This document shows positions 35,446 through 44,452 of a stretch of 64,000 nt of DNA, one piece after another. The notes beneath the pieces were generated by a model. That model did no database searches. It saw only the letters and a list, made by a program, of their open reading frames with translations, and had not been told where the DNA came from. Origin of the DNA: Bacteriovoracaceae bacterium (GTDB taxonomy: Bacteria; Bdellovibrionota; Bacteriovoracia; Bacteriovoracales; Bacteriovoracaceae); the NCBI GenBank assembly GCA_020630335.1, contig JAHDBN010000006.1:16139-80138 (forward strand), read 5' to 3'. The stretch's first letter is position 1, and the number at the start of each line of letters is the position of its first letter. The position numbers and the translations under genes were made by a program.

Positions 35446-35973
35446 ATGTTTCTAAAAATGTGTAATACATTTACAATTCTGATACTGCTCACGCTATTCT
35501 CCTGTGGTGAAATTGATGGACTATCAGAAACAGCTGATGATCTTCTAAATATGTCAGCGGAAATATCTCCTAGTGAATTACAAGGCTTATGGAAAGCAGA
35601 TGATATTTATGAGCACTATTCATTATCTCAAGTTTTTGATGAAACTCAAGAGTTAGACACTGGGAGTTTTCAATTAATATCAGAAGATGAGTTTAATAAT
35701 GTTCAAGAAAACATTCACTCATGCGATATTAATTGGTCTGAAAGTCATGATATAGAAACGAATTTTTATTTCGAATTTATTAATCAATCATATAAATTGC
35801 ACGCACTACTCAAGATCAAGAATACAGGAAAGAGCTGCATGATAATACTGAGCCAAGGTGAATATTCAACCTATGATCGATTTATCTTCTTTAAAGATTT
35901 AAAAACAAGTTATTATATAACCAAGGAAAATGAACAAAAAATTCATATAGGCTTTACAAGCCTTGATATATAA
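35446..35973 (+). CDS. Lipoprotein of unknown function
   Basis: This 175-residue protein has a lipobox (LFSC). An internal Met at 35458 is an alternative start. The mature part (about 150 residues) is acidic and beta-rich, with three later Cys (SCDI, SCMI) and a pattern LQGLWKADDIY...FQLISEDEF that recalls lipocalin-like lipoproteins, but only faintly. It is followed 14 nt later by the AstE-like gene, probably in one operon. Confidence 0.75.
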   Translation: MFLKMCNTFTILILLTLFSCGEIDGLSETADDLLNMSAEISPSELQGLWKADDIYEHYSLSQVFDETQELDTGSFQLISEDEFNNVQENIHSCDINWSESHDIETNFYFEFINQSYKLHALLKIKNTGKSCMIILSQGEYSTYDRFIFFKDLKTSYYITKENEQKIHIGFTSLDI

Positions 35974-35987
35974 AAATAAAATAAGAA

Positions 35988-36896
35988 ATGAGTTCTACTC
36001 AAGAATTATACCTTAAAAAAATAGATACATTAATATCTAAATTGATTTTTGAAAAAAAAATAGTAGAACAAGAAAAAGATTGCTTCTTATCTAAAAAATC
36101 AGGAACTCATAAACTATTTTCTGTCATCATTCATGGCAATGAAACAATTGGACTTCATTTACTCGAATACATACTGAGTAATTACGATGACTTCAATAAT
36201 CTTTCTTTTTTAATTGGTAACAGAGATGCTTATTTATCGGATACGAGGTTTGTAGAAACAGATTTAAATAGAGCATTTCTAAGTAAAGAAAGAATTTCAA
36301 AAGAAAAGAAAAGAGCTCAAGAAATTGAAAGATTTGCAAAGAACTTTGAATACATACTTGATATTCATCAAACGACTCATTTATGTAAAAAAGAGTTTTG
36401 CTTAGTGAGAAGATCAAAAAAATCTAATAATCTTTATAAATCTATAAAGAAAAGTTTGAATAACTTTTCTCTTATATATTTAAACAATAAAAAACTCAGT
36501 AATGATGGAAGTACTTTTTCTGAATTTGCCACAGAAAAAGAAATCGGTTTTATTACACTGGAATTAGGCCAAAAAGGATTCTCTGCTGAAATGTTTGAGA
36601 AAGGAAGAAAAATATTGCAGAACTTCAATGAAGCAACAATCAAAGAGCTTCCAGAAGAAAGATTTCAAATACTTGAGATGTATTCTGATATAAAGAAACT
36701 AAATCAAAGCGATCATCTAATAAATGATCTTCAAAACTTGAGTTTTCTCACAAAAGAAACCTTAATCGCCAATATTAATAATCAAGAATTTTTCATGCCA
36801 ATTGATGGATATATTCTCTTCCCTAAATATGGAATTTATCAAAAACAATCAACTGAACTGTGTAAGATTCTTGTTATGAACGAAGTCGTTTTTTAA
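35988..36896 (+). CDS. AstE/aspartoacylase-family metallopeptidase
   Basis: This 302-residue protein belongs to the succinylglutamate desuccinylase/aspartoacylase (M14-like) family of zinc amidohydrolases. Zinc ligands are visible in HGNETIG (H and E) and in DIHQT, and the catalytic Glu sits in ITLELGQKG. The DLNRAF motif follows the first ligand pair. These enzymes remove acyl or peptide groups from small amino acids. The exact substrate is not readable. Its end overlaps the FliF-like gene by 4 bp on the opposite strand. Confidence 0.87.
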   Translation: MSSTQELYLKKIDTLISKLIFEKKIVEQEKDCFLSKKSGTHKLFSVIIHGNETIGLHLLEYILSNYDDFNNLSFLIGNRDAYLSDTRFVETDLNRAFLSKERISKEKKRAQEIERFAKNFEYILDIHQTTHLCKKEFCLVRRSKKSNNLYKSIKKSLNNFSLIYLNNKKLSNDGSTFSEFATEKEIGFITLELGQKGFSAEMFEKGRKILQNFNEATIKELPEERFQILEMYSDIKKLNQSDHLINDLQNLSFLTKETLIANINNQEFFMPIDGYILFPKYGIYQKQSTELCKILVMNEVVF

Positions 36897-38185
36897 TATT
36901 TTGAATTAATATATTTAATAGATTGTTTATGTATCTCTGGTGATATATCACCTATAAGATTTGAAGATTTTTGTATTTCATTATATCTTTTTTTTCCAAG
37001 CAACCATCTAAGTCTTAATTTATTAGGTCCTTTCATTTGTTTCATCATTGCAGCACATAATAAATTTGACTCAGTATCAAATATTTTTTTTATTTTTTCA
37101 CTTTCAAAGACACTAAAGGGCCAAGCTTGTATATGCTGATTTGTTTTAATAAAGCTAACTATGAGAAATAGGAACAAAGCAATTGATAGGTACTTAAATA
37201 ATTCTTTGAAAAATGAAATGATAGAAAACAAAAAACTCGTTTTTTCATTTCTCAGAAGAGATTTTTCAATAATATTCAAATCATTCTCTGTAAATATTTG
37301 TTCTTTTACATTTACACTGACCTTAATATTCAATTCATCTCTGATTTTTTTATCTAAAACAAGAACAGACAAATCTTTATATTCAGAATCAAAACTCTCT
37401 GAATCTTTATGAGCCATTCCTCCATTAATTATTATAGATTTAAAATGTTCGTTATTATTCACTTTGTATTGACTCTTTAGTAAAAAGTTTTTTTCTCCGA
37501 GTTCTTTTTTCCAATACTTTAAAACCAACTTATTACTTTCTTTTATTTCACCCAAAGCTTTAAAAAGATTTTTTGCCGACTTCTTTCTTGGTTTCTGATA
37601 AAAATCATAAAGAAGAGATCCATTCTTAGAAAAAATAACAATCTTCGATGAATCCTCAATGCCAAAATTAATTACCTTCAAAAGCTTTGATATTTTATTA
37701 AGCTCTAGAACTGAAATTTTTTTATTGTTTAAAAGAATAACTAATTCAGGATTTAAAGCTTTTTTTATTCCAAAAAAAGGATTTATGAAGATTTCTACTT
37801 CTCCAAGAATCAAATTCAAAGATTTTCTCAATTGATCTTTCTGAGTATTCTTATTTAAGTATTTAGAAATATTGCTTTGAGTAAGAGAAGAAGAAGTAAG
37901 GTTTCTCTCTTTTGATAATAAATCTTCTTTTAAGACGATTTCATTTTGAAGTTTCTCTTTATTATCTTTGTTGACAAGAATAGAGTTTGTTTCAACTTTT
38001 GTTTTATACTCAATGTTATTTATATTCAAAAATTCCTCTACTCGATCAAAGTCAGAATTAGAAAGTTCTGAAAATAAAGTAGCATAAGTTGTTTTTGAAA
38101 AACTAGAGAACAAGAAGAAAAGTAATAGGCAGGCTATCCAGAGCCCACCTAGAACTTTAAAGGGTATTTTAGTTAATCGTCTCAT
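36893..38185 (-). CDS. Divergent, shortened FliF-like ring protein
   Basis: This 430-residue protein has the FliF plan: membrane helix 1 (11-30), an YscJ/FliF module (33-85: YATLFSELSNSDFDRVEEFLN...NIEYKT), a second ring-building module (118-192: NPELVILLNNKKISVLELN...SKIVIFSKNGSLLYDF), a periplasmic stretch to 315, helix 2 (331-348) and a 75-residue cytoplasmic tail. FliF is usually about 550 residues with a larger third module and a FliG-binding C-terminus that I do not see here. It could be a second MS ring, an unrelated secretion-ring protein, or a decayed copy. It is the last gene of a three-gene minus operon. Confidence 0.72.
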   Translation of the reverse strand: MRRLTKIPFKVLGGLWIACLLLFFLFSSFSKTTYATLFSELSNSDFDRVEEFLNINNIEYKTKVETNSILVNKDNKEKLQNEIVLKEDLLSKERNLTSSSLTQSNISKYLNKNTQKDQLRKSLNLILGEVEIFINPFFGIKKALNPELVILLNNKKISVLELNKISKLLKVINFGIEDSSKIVIFSKNGSLLYDFYQKPRKKSAKNLFKALGEIKESNKLVLKYWKKELGEKNFLLKSQYKVNNNEHFKSIIINGGMAHKDSESFDSEYKDLSVLVLDKKIRDELNIKVSVNVKEQIFTENDLNIIEKSLLRNEKTSFLFSIISFFKELFKYLSIALFLFLIVSFIKTNQHIQAWPFSVFESEKIKKIFDTESNLLCAAMMKQMKGPNKLRLRWLLGKKRYNEIQKSSNLIGDISPEIHKQSIKYINSKY

Positions 38186-38200
38186 TTTTATTAATCTTAC

Positions 38201-39139
38201 CTATCTAAGATTAATAAAAAATTGAGATCCATCATTTCTATACTCGTTTATTTTGTTTCTAAGAGTTCTAATTGAAACTCCTAAAATTTTAGCAGCTTGA
38301 GTTCTATTCTCAGAAGTATGAATCAAAGCTTTTTTAATCAATAACTTTTCTGCTTCTTTCAAAGACATTAATTTTAAAGAACCTTCATCTTCTGAACTTC
38401 CAATAGATTCAACACCTTTTTCACTTTCCTCGATAGTATTCTTATCAATCATTGAAATTGCTGGGTTCTTTGCAATATTTTCAATAACTGAAGCTAGCTC
38501 ATTATAATTTTGAGACCAATACGATTGTGAAATAACATCAATTGCAGAGTCAGAGATTAATAAATTTGCTCTTTGATATTTTGCACAAAACTTTTGAGAG
38601 AAATATTCAACGATCATTTTTAAATCTTCTTTTCTATCTCTCAAGCTAGGTACGTTAATTTGAGTGCTATTGAAATAAGAAAATAATGCTCTGTTAAACC
38701 TTCCAGAACTTACATATTTTGATAAATTCTTTGTTGTTGTTGCTACCAATCTTATATCTAGGTCATAATCTGTTAATTCATTTAAAATCACATAAAGCTT
38801 TCTTTGAAAAACCTCATCTAATCCTTCGATATTAGCAAAGACAACCATTCCATTGTTTGCTTGCTCTAAAACACCTTTATGAAACTTTCCAGTTTCATCT
38901 CTAAATCCCAAAATATTTCGCTCTACTTCCTCTTTACTTTTGCTACAATCAACAATTAAAAGAGCTTGTTCTCTTCTTGCAGAGCTTTGATGAATATATC
39001 TACACAATGTTCTTTTACCTGTTCCTGATTCTCCAACAATTAATACTGGATTTTTTGTTACCGAAACATTTCTGGCAAAATTGATTGTTTGTAAATACTT
39101 TGGACTAACACCTAATACTTCAAAATTTTCAATTAACAT
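38201..39139 (-). CDS. Sigma-54 activator-like protein with inactive ATPase core
   Basis: This 312-residue protein has the AAA+ core of NtrC-type activators without any receiver domain. Walker A is intact (GESGTGKR, 36-43). The Walker B acids are lost (VVFANI, Ala102 and Asn103), and the GAFTGA sigma-54 contact loop is absent (ILGFRDETGK instead). The RFNRALFSYFN and LRDRKEDL parts remain. A Fis-type helix-turn-helix at 265-300 (NRTQAAKILGVSIRTLRNKI) can bind DNA. It probably acts as a DNA-binding regulator that cannot drive sigma-54 by ATP hydrolysis. A good GGAGG site precedes the start. Confidence 0.85.
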   Translation of the reverse strand: MLIENFEVLGVSPKYLQTINFARNVSVTKNPVLIVGESGTGKRTLCRYIHQSSARREQALLIVDCSKSKEEVERNILGFRDETGKFHKGVLEQANNGMVVFANIEGLDEVFQRKLYVILNELTDYDLDIRLVATTTKNLSKYVSSGRFNRALFSYFNSTQINVPSLRDRKEDLKMIVEYFSQKFCAKYQRANLLISDSAIDVISQSYWSQNYNELASVIENIAKNPAISMIDKNTIEESEKGVESIGSSEDEGSLKLMSLKEAEKLLIKKALIHTSENRTQAAKILGVSIRTLRNKINEYRNDGSQFFINLR

Positions 39140-39159
39140 AAGACCTCCTGTCTTTACCC

Positions 39160-39777
39160 TTATAGATTTTTTTGAGATGACTTTGCCTTCATCCTTGAGG
39201 CAATACTTATTTCTTTAAATTTTTTTTCATTCTTTAGCTTATTCTTAAGCAATGCATTCATATAATTTCTAAGATCTTGATATCTTTTTTCTTTTAATAA
39301 GATCTTTGATCGGACTAGCCATTTAAGTTCCATTAGGTTGCTATTTGCAGCAGGGTGAATTTTATTTAACTTTTTATGTAAATCGTTAAAATTATTTTGA
39401 TTTCTACTATTATATTCTAAAACTCTAAGTCTCGCTTCTATTGCTTGTTTTTTGCTCTGAGCATGTTCTAAAGCCTTTTGATATGCTGTTATAATATTAT
39501 TATTTGGCAATCCAAGCATCTCTGAGATTAAACCAATTCTTATATGAGCATGTGATAAATTAAAATGATCTGCATTCAAAACAACAAAATTCCTGAAACT
39601 CTCTAAAGAATTTGCTAGTTTTTTATCTTGAAAGGCTTTTTCAGCATTGTTGAAATAATTAGATTCTCTAGAGCTTTCTAATAATTCATAATTCCAATAA
39701 ATTAAGTCATTCTGATTTTCTTCTATTGAAAATAAATTAATTGATAAAATAATGAAAAGAAATCCTATCTTGCTCAC
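39160..39777 (-). CDS. Secreted helical TPR-like protein
   Basis: This 205-residue protein starts with GTG at 39777 and carries a signal peptide (IGFLFIILSINLFSI). The rest is helical with a TPR-like rhythm (NAEKAFQDKKLANSLESFRNFVVLNADHF...AYQKALEHA). It lies first in the operon with the activator-like and FliF-like genes, so a role in assembling or tuning that ring is likely. No exact family is recognised. A CCTCC...GGAGG hairpin lies 22 nt before the start. Confidence 0.72.
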   Translation of the reverse strand: MSKIGFLFIILSINLFSIEENQNDLIYWNYELLESSRESNYFNNAEKAFQDKKLANSLESFRNFVVLNADHFNLSHAHIRIGLISEMLGLPNNNIITAYQKALEHAQSKKQAIEARLRVLEYNSRNQNNFNDLHKKLNKIHPAANSNLMELKWLVRSKILLKEKRYQDLRNYMNALLKNKLKNEKKFKEISIASRMKAKSSQKNL

Positions 39778-39945
39778 TAAAAAAACTTCCTTGTTTTTTC
39801 CTCCTAAATCCTTGGAGGTCTATTAATATTTTACCTTGAATTAAATTTTTAGAAAGGAAATTTTTGCTTATATGGAAAAATATTCACTTACATTTGGAAT
39901 TAAAATACTATGATATTCGAATAGGCATTATGGCCCTGGGGCCAA

Positions 39946-41541
39946 TTAGAGCAAGAGCTTCTTTTTCTTAATCTTTTCAATCAATGTTGTTCGATTAAGG
40001 TTGAGTAATTTAGATGCTTTATTTTTATTACCCTTAGTTCTATCAAGTGCTTGAAGAATTAGAGAATCTTCTATATCTGATAAAATTTGTTTTAAGAAAA
40101 CACCTTCTTCTGGTAATTCAAATAGCGTTTTATAGGCCCTGTTTGTCAGAGGATTACCTTTAAAGATTTTGCTAGGAAGATCTGTTGGGATGATCGTTGA
40201 TCCACCTTTTAAAATAACTAACCTTTCGATTACATTTTCTAATTCTCTAACGTTTCCTGGCCAATTATAATTTAATAATAAATCATAAGACTCTGCAGAA
40301 AATTCAACCATATTACTTTGATCAGCACTTACATATTTTTTCAGGAAAAAAGAAATTAATAAAGGAATATCTTCTTTTCTCTCTCTCAATGCTGGCAAGT
40401 TAATAGGTATAACGTTGAGCCTGTAAAAAAGATCTTCTCTGAATCGACTCTCATCAACTTCATTTTCTAAATTTTTATGAGTAGCAGCTATAATCCTAGT
40501 ATTTACACTTACAGTCTTGCTAGAACCTACAGCTTCAAATTGTCTTGATTGTAAAACTCTTAAAAGTTTTACTTGAAGAACCAAAGGCATATCCCCAATC
40601 TCATCTAAGAAGATTGATGATTGATCTGCTAGATGAAACTTTCCTTTCCTATCTGAAATAGCACCTGTAAAAGCACCTTTCACGTGTCCAAATAATTCTG
40701 ACTCAAGTAAATCTTGGGGAATGGCTCCACAATTAACTGCAACCATTGATTGATTTGTTCTTGGTGAGATTTGGTGAAGAGCTCTAGCAACAAGTTCTTT
40801 TCCTGTTCCAGACTCTCCTGAGATTAAAACAGTAGAATCAGAATGAGCAACTTTTTTGATTCTATCAAAAACTAATCTCATTGCAGTTGATCTTCCGATC
40901 ATGTTTACAAATACATCATCATCTGAAAGCGAAGGAAGTATTGGATTCTTCTTAAAATCACTTGGTACAATAGTTGATTCATTCAACTCATTTATAGGAT
41001 CTTGAGAGTTAAATTGCGTATTAACTTTCGGAAGACCAAGTGCTTGTCCTTTGATAATCATTCTGAGTTTTTGAGCAAAACCGTCTACGATGAGCTTATT
41101 TAAATGTTCCAGTTCAAAAGGTTTCGTTAAATAATGATAAACACCTTTTTTGGTAGCTGAAATAGCAGTCTCAATACTTGCAAAACCAGTCATAACGATT
41201 GAGAAAAACTTTACTTGCTTCTCATATAAAAGATCTAATAAAAACAATCCATCATGACCAGAACCAAGACTAATATCTGCAAGTAAGCAAAAAGGCTCAG
41301 ATGTAGGATTGTTTACAAAGTTCTCTAAGAAATCACTTCCATTATTGAAAACAATAACTTCAGCATTCATCGCTCTTTCAAGATAGATTTTAAGACTCAT
41401 TGAGAGTGCTTTATCGTCTTCTAAAATAACAATTTTGGGAACGTCACAAAATACAATGCGATGAGGGGCATCCGATGCCTTGAAAGGGTTTTGTTCTTTG
41501 TTCAAGTGGTATGAACTAGCTAAGTTATTTAAATCATCCAT
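39946..41541 (-). CDS. NtrC-family sigma-54-dependent response regulator
   Basis: This 531-residue protein is a complete activator. The receiver domain spans residues 35-155, with acid cluster E41-D42-D43, phosphoacceptor Asp89 (LLADIS), Thr118 and Lys140. The AAA+ domain (210-440) carries GESGTGKE, GAFTGA and a full Walker B (FLDEIGDMP). A Fis-type DNA-binding helix pair ends the protein (GNKNKASKLLNLNRTTLIEKI). It turns on sigma-54 promoters after phosphorylation by an unlinked kinase. The neighbouring FliF-like operon makes a flagellar-type regulon likely but not proven. Confidence 0.93.
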   Translation of the reverse strand: MDDLNNLASSYHLNKEQNPFKASDAPHRIVFCDVPKIVILEDDKALSMSLKIYLERAMNAEVIVFNNGSDFLENFVNNPTSEPFCLLADISLGSGHDGLFLLDLLYEKQVKFFSIVMTGFASIETAISATKKGVYHYLTKPFELEHLNKLIVDGFAQKLRMIIKGQALGLPKVNTQFNSQDPINELNESTIVPSDFKKNPILPSLSDDDVFVNMIGRSTAMRLVFDRIKKVAHSDSTVLISGESGTGKELVARALHQISPRTNQSMVAVNCGAIPQDLLESELFGHVKGAFTGAISDRKGKFHLADQSSIFLDEIGDMPLVLQVKLLRVLQSRQFEAVGSSKTVSVNTRIIAATHKNLENEVDESRFREDLFYRLNVIPINLPALRERKEDIPLLISFFLKKYVSADQSNMVEFSAESYDLLLNYNWPGNVRELENVIERLVILKGGSTIIPTDLPSKIFKGNPLTNRAYKTLFELPEEGVFLKQILSDIEDSLILQALDRTKGNKNKASKLLNLNRTTLIEKIKKKKLLL

Positions 41542-41553
41542 AAATACTTGACT

Positions 41554-41582
41554 ATGCTAGCTGGGTTTAATTTCTGTGTCAA
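41554..41582 (-). promoter_or_regulatory. Promoter of the response-regulator gene
   Basis: On the minus strand TTGACA is at 41582-41577, then a 17-nt spacer and TAGCAT at 41559-41554, 12 bp before the ATG. The -35 is perfect and the -10 is moderate. Confidence 0.6.
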
Positions 41583-41605
41583 CGATCTGACATTGCCTAA
41601 CACTA

Positions 41606-41614
41606 TGTGGATAA
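41606..41614. promoter_or_regulatory. Perfect single DnaA box
   Basis: TGTGGATAA (TTATCCACA on the minus strand) matches the DnaA-box consensus exactly. It lies between the response-regulator promoter and the end of metK. There is no cluster of boxes or AT-rich unwinding element, so it is not an origin. Confidence 0.4.
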
Positions 41615-41626
41615 CTAAGGTTTTTA

Positions 41627-42790
41627 TTAAAGAAAGCTCTTAATCTCATCGACCTTATTTAACTCTTCCCACGCAAAAAATCCTTTATGAGAATCACGTC
41701 CGAAATGACCATATGCCGCCGTTGGTGAGTAAATAGGTGATAATAAATTTAAAGAATCAATGATCGCTTTAGGTCTTAAATCAAAGACTTTTGAAATGAT
41801 TTCCACAATCTTTTCTTCTGATATTTTTGCTGTGCCAAAAGTATTAACATTTACTGACATTGGATGAGCAACACCAATAGCATAAGCAACCTGAACCAAT
41901 GCTTGATCACATAAACCTGCAGCAACAATATTTTTTGCAATATGCCTTGTTGCGTAAGCAGCTGATCTATCAACTTTAGATGGATCTTTTCCAGAGAAAG
42001 CACCGCCACCATGAGCTCCATGGCCACCGTAGGTATCAACTATAATTTTTCTTCCAGTTAATCCACAATCTCCCATCGGGCCACCAATAACAAATCTTCC
42101 AGTAGGATTAATATAATATTTTGTATTGCTATCAATTAAGTTCGAAGGAACTATTTTTTTTATTACTTCTTCTTGAATACCTTCTGTTACTTGAGACAAA
42201 GTCATCTCTTCAGAGTGTTGAGTAGAAACTACGATGCTATCAATCCTAGCTAATTTTCCATCTTTATACTCAACAGAAACTTGTGTTTTCCCATCTGCTC
42301 TAAGATCTCCAAGTACACCATTTTTTCTTACCTCAGAAAGTTTATGTGCAAGCTTATGAGATAAATCAATACTCATTGGCATTAAAGAGTCAGTTTCATT
42401 AACAGCATAACCAAACATAATTCCTTGGTCCCCAGCACCTTGTTCTTTAAAAGTACCTTCTCCTTCAGTAACACCTTGAGAGATATCAACTGATTGCTTA
42501 TCCAGACTCACCATTACACTGCAAGTATTACAATCAAAACCTTTATCCGAATGATCATAACCTATCTCTTTAATTTTATTTCTTACTACATTTTGAAAAT
42601 CTACATTAGTTTTAGATGTCACCTCACCAGCTAAAACAACTAAGCCTGTTGTAATCATAGTCTCACAAGCCACTCTTGAGTTTTTATCTCCTTCTAAATA
42701 AGCATCTAGAACAGCATCAGAAATTTGATCAGCCATTTTATCTGGATGCCCTTCTGTAACTGATTCTGAAGTAAAAATATAATCTTTCAT
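41627..42790 (-). CDS. metK: S-adenosylmethionine synthetase
   Basis: This 387-residue enzyme makes S-adenosylmethionine from methionine and ATP. The family signatures are [21 protein letters not shown] at the start, [12 protein letters not shown], and [20 protein letters not shown]. Length is typical. It is monocistronic behind its own promoter, with an AGGAG site. No SAM riboswitch is visible in the 57-bp gap upstream. Confidence 0.97.
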   Translation of the reverse strand: MKDYIFTSESVTEGHPDKMADQISDAVLDAYLEGDKNSRVACETMITTGLVVLAGEVTSKTNVDFQNVVRNKIKEIGYDHSDKGFDCNTCSVMVSLDKQSVDISQGVTEGEGTFKEQGAGDQGIMFGYAVNETDSLMPMSIDLSHKLAHKLSEVRKNGVLGDLRADGKTQVSVEYKDGKLARIDSIVVSTQHSEEMTLSQVTEGIQEEVIKKIVPSNLIDSNTKYYINPTGRFVIGGPMGDCGLTGRKIIVDTYGGHGAHGGGAFSGKDPSKVDRSAAYATRHIAKNIVAAGLCDQALVQVAYAIGVAHPMSVNVNTFGTAKISEEKIVEIISKVFDLRPKAIIDSLNLLSPIYSPTAAYGHFGRDSHKGFFAWEELNKVDEIKSFL

Positions 42791-42813
42791 AAAAACTCCT
42801 CTTAAGAGCTGAG

Positions 42814-42842
42814 ATTATAGCTTCAAATAGATATGAGAGCAA
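42814..42842 (-). promoter_or_regulatory. metK promoter
   Basis: On the minus strand TTGCTC (42842-42837), a 17-nt spacer and a perfect TATAAT (42819-42814) lie 23 bp before the metK ATG. The AGGAG ribosome site is between. Confidence 0.72.
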
Positions 42843-42847
42843 TTAGA

Positions 42848-44452
42848 CTATGGCTTTCTTCGTGCAAAAAATTTAAAAATATTGGGATCTCTAAATGAAT
42901 AAATCTGTTTACTTACAAGCTCTACTACATAGTTTTCTTTTTGAATATCTATCGCCATATACTCAGAGCCACTTTGTTTAAACTTAAATAAATATCGAAA
43001 ATTTTCATTTTTAATTTTTTCACTTAGGGCCGCGTTATAAATCTTTTTTCCCACAATCGTAGATAAAGAATCATTATTCTTGTGCCAAATTTCAGCCATA
43101 TTAATTCTTCCTAGCATCGAAACTCTAGAGAAATAATAAAATGGTTTTTGCTTATCCCGATCAGCATTATGAGAATTAATAAAATCAACACTAATTTTTA
43201 AATTCTTATCTCTTAAAGCATTTGACCAATCAGACATGGGAGGACAGAAAATATTTTTTACTGAAGAAATATAATGATAAGTAAACGAATATTCTCCTGT
43301 TCTAAATAATGTATTGGACCATGGGTATTTTGATGTATTCAATCCCTTAATGTGTTTGTAGATAGAATCATTAGAACTTAAATTATTAAAAGGAGAAGTA
43401 ATAGTTCGATTAAAAAAAGTTTTTAGCACATCATATTTATCAATTCCATCTGGATCTAAAGAACCTACTTCATTATAAAGCATTGTTTCTAGAAGATAAG
43501 CTTTTCTATAAATATCTGGCAAAGTAGCTAGGTATGAATAAACTTTTCCTTCTTGCCCATAAACAAAATCTTTAAACTTTTCTACAGAAAATGATTTATC
43601 TTTCTTTTCTTTTTTATGAGGAGAAAAAATTAATTTATTATAAAAATCAAATTGTTCCTGAGATTTAATTCTCCACTTCTTAATTCCACTTAAATATTGT
43701 CTTTTGTTAGAATATTTTTTTTTCTTTTTTAACTGTCCAATTAACCATTCTAAATCATATCTGAGATCATCATCCAAAAAAACAAATGTTTTATTAAGTT
43801 TTAGTCGAATAGTATCTAGGCTAGTTCGAAATAAAGTATCTCTACCACGGCCAGTGCTAACTCCATCTTCTAGTATTTTTCTACGAACAAAGCTTATATT
43901 TTTATTCAGATAATCTTTTTTCGCTTTAAAGTCTTCATAGACAGCTCTGTTTTGCAAATGATTCACAGGGTAGCTAAAGCCAAATAGATAAAAAAGTTTA
44001 TCTTCTAGTTCATAGAAAGATTTCTTTATATTATCAATTGAATTCTTTGCAGAATTAACAAGTTTTACACCATATTGAAATTTAATTTCTTTTTTATACT
44101 TAAGCTCTAAGTTTTTATCGATACTATTCTGCATGGATTCTAATGTGAAAGTGATATCTTCTTTTTTTAGATTTCTTGATAAACGCTGAGATAATTTATT
44201 TATCCAGGTAATTTTTTCTTTTAATAAGTTCTGATTTCTTCTCAAGGCCTCTTTATCAACAAGTCCTGTTCTATAAGGAACATAAAAACCTGTATCCCTA
44301 AACTCTTCTTTTAACTTATTATATTTTTGTAAATCATTAGGTGAGCAGGTTAAAGCACTCAAGCTACCGAGATATCTATAATATTGATCTTTATTAAAAG
44401 AGTTAGGAAATAAAGACAAAGAGAATAAAAGAATAAAAATGCTAATTTTCAT
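42848..44452 (-). CDS. Secreted protein of unknown family, 534 residues
   Basis: A signal peptide (ISIFILLFSLSLFPNSF) precedes a long soluble, mostly helical protein rich in Lys, Asn, Tyr and Phe. Positions 30-260 look like coiled or alpha-helical segments. Around 325-355 the passage LYNEVGSLDPDGIDKYDVLKT followed by FFNR faintly recalls the SleB-type cell-wall hydrolase core (E...G..A...NR), but too weakly to assign. It sits one base after mpl in the same direction, a gene for murein peptide recycling. A murein-related role is thus possible but unproven. Confidence 0.72.
   Translation of the reverse strand: MKISIFILLFSLSLFPNSFNKDQYYRYLGSLSALTCSPNDLQKYNKLKEEFRDTGFYVPYRTGLVDKEALRRNQNLLKEKITWINKLSQRLSRNLKKEDITFTLESMQNSIDKNLELKYKKEIKFQYGVKLVNSAKNSIDNIKKSFYELEDKLFYLFGFSYPVNHLQNRAVYEDFKAKKDYLNKNISFVRRKILEDGVSTGRGRDTLFRTSLDTIRLKLNKTFVFLDDDLRYDLEWLIGQLKKKKKYSNKRQYLSGIKKWRIKSQEQFDFYNKLIFSPHKKEKKDKSFSVEKFKDFVYGQEGKVYSYLATLPDIYRKAYLLETMLYNEVGSLDPDGIDKYDVLKTFFNRTITSPFNNLSSNDSIYKHIKGLNTSKYPWSNTLFRTGEYSFTYHYISSVKNIFCPPMSDWSNALRDKNLKISVDFINSHNADRDKQKPFYYFSRVSMLGRINMAEIWHKNNDSLSTIVGKKIYNAALSEKIKNENFRYLFKFKQSGSEYMAIDIQKENYVVELVSKQIYSFRDPNIFKFFARRKP

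Noticed and set aside
39931-39944. A TGGCCC/GGGCCA palindrome after the response-regulator gene, as a terminator or operator.
   Set aside because: It has a 6-bp stem and 2-nt loop but no T run on either side, and no second copy for an operator.
41606-41614. A replication origin.
   Set aside because: Only one DnaA box, no cluster, no dnaA/dnaN/gyrB genes nearby.
42791-42847. A SAM riboswitch before metK.
   Set aside because: The gap is 57 bp, with a promoter and SD filling it, so there is no room for an aptamer.
42848-44452. A SleB-type cell-wall hydrolase domain in the 534-residue secreted protein.
   Set aside because: Only a short E...G...NR pattern fits and the rest of the domain is not seen, so I left it unassigned.
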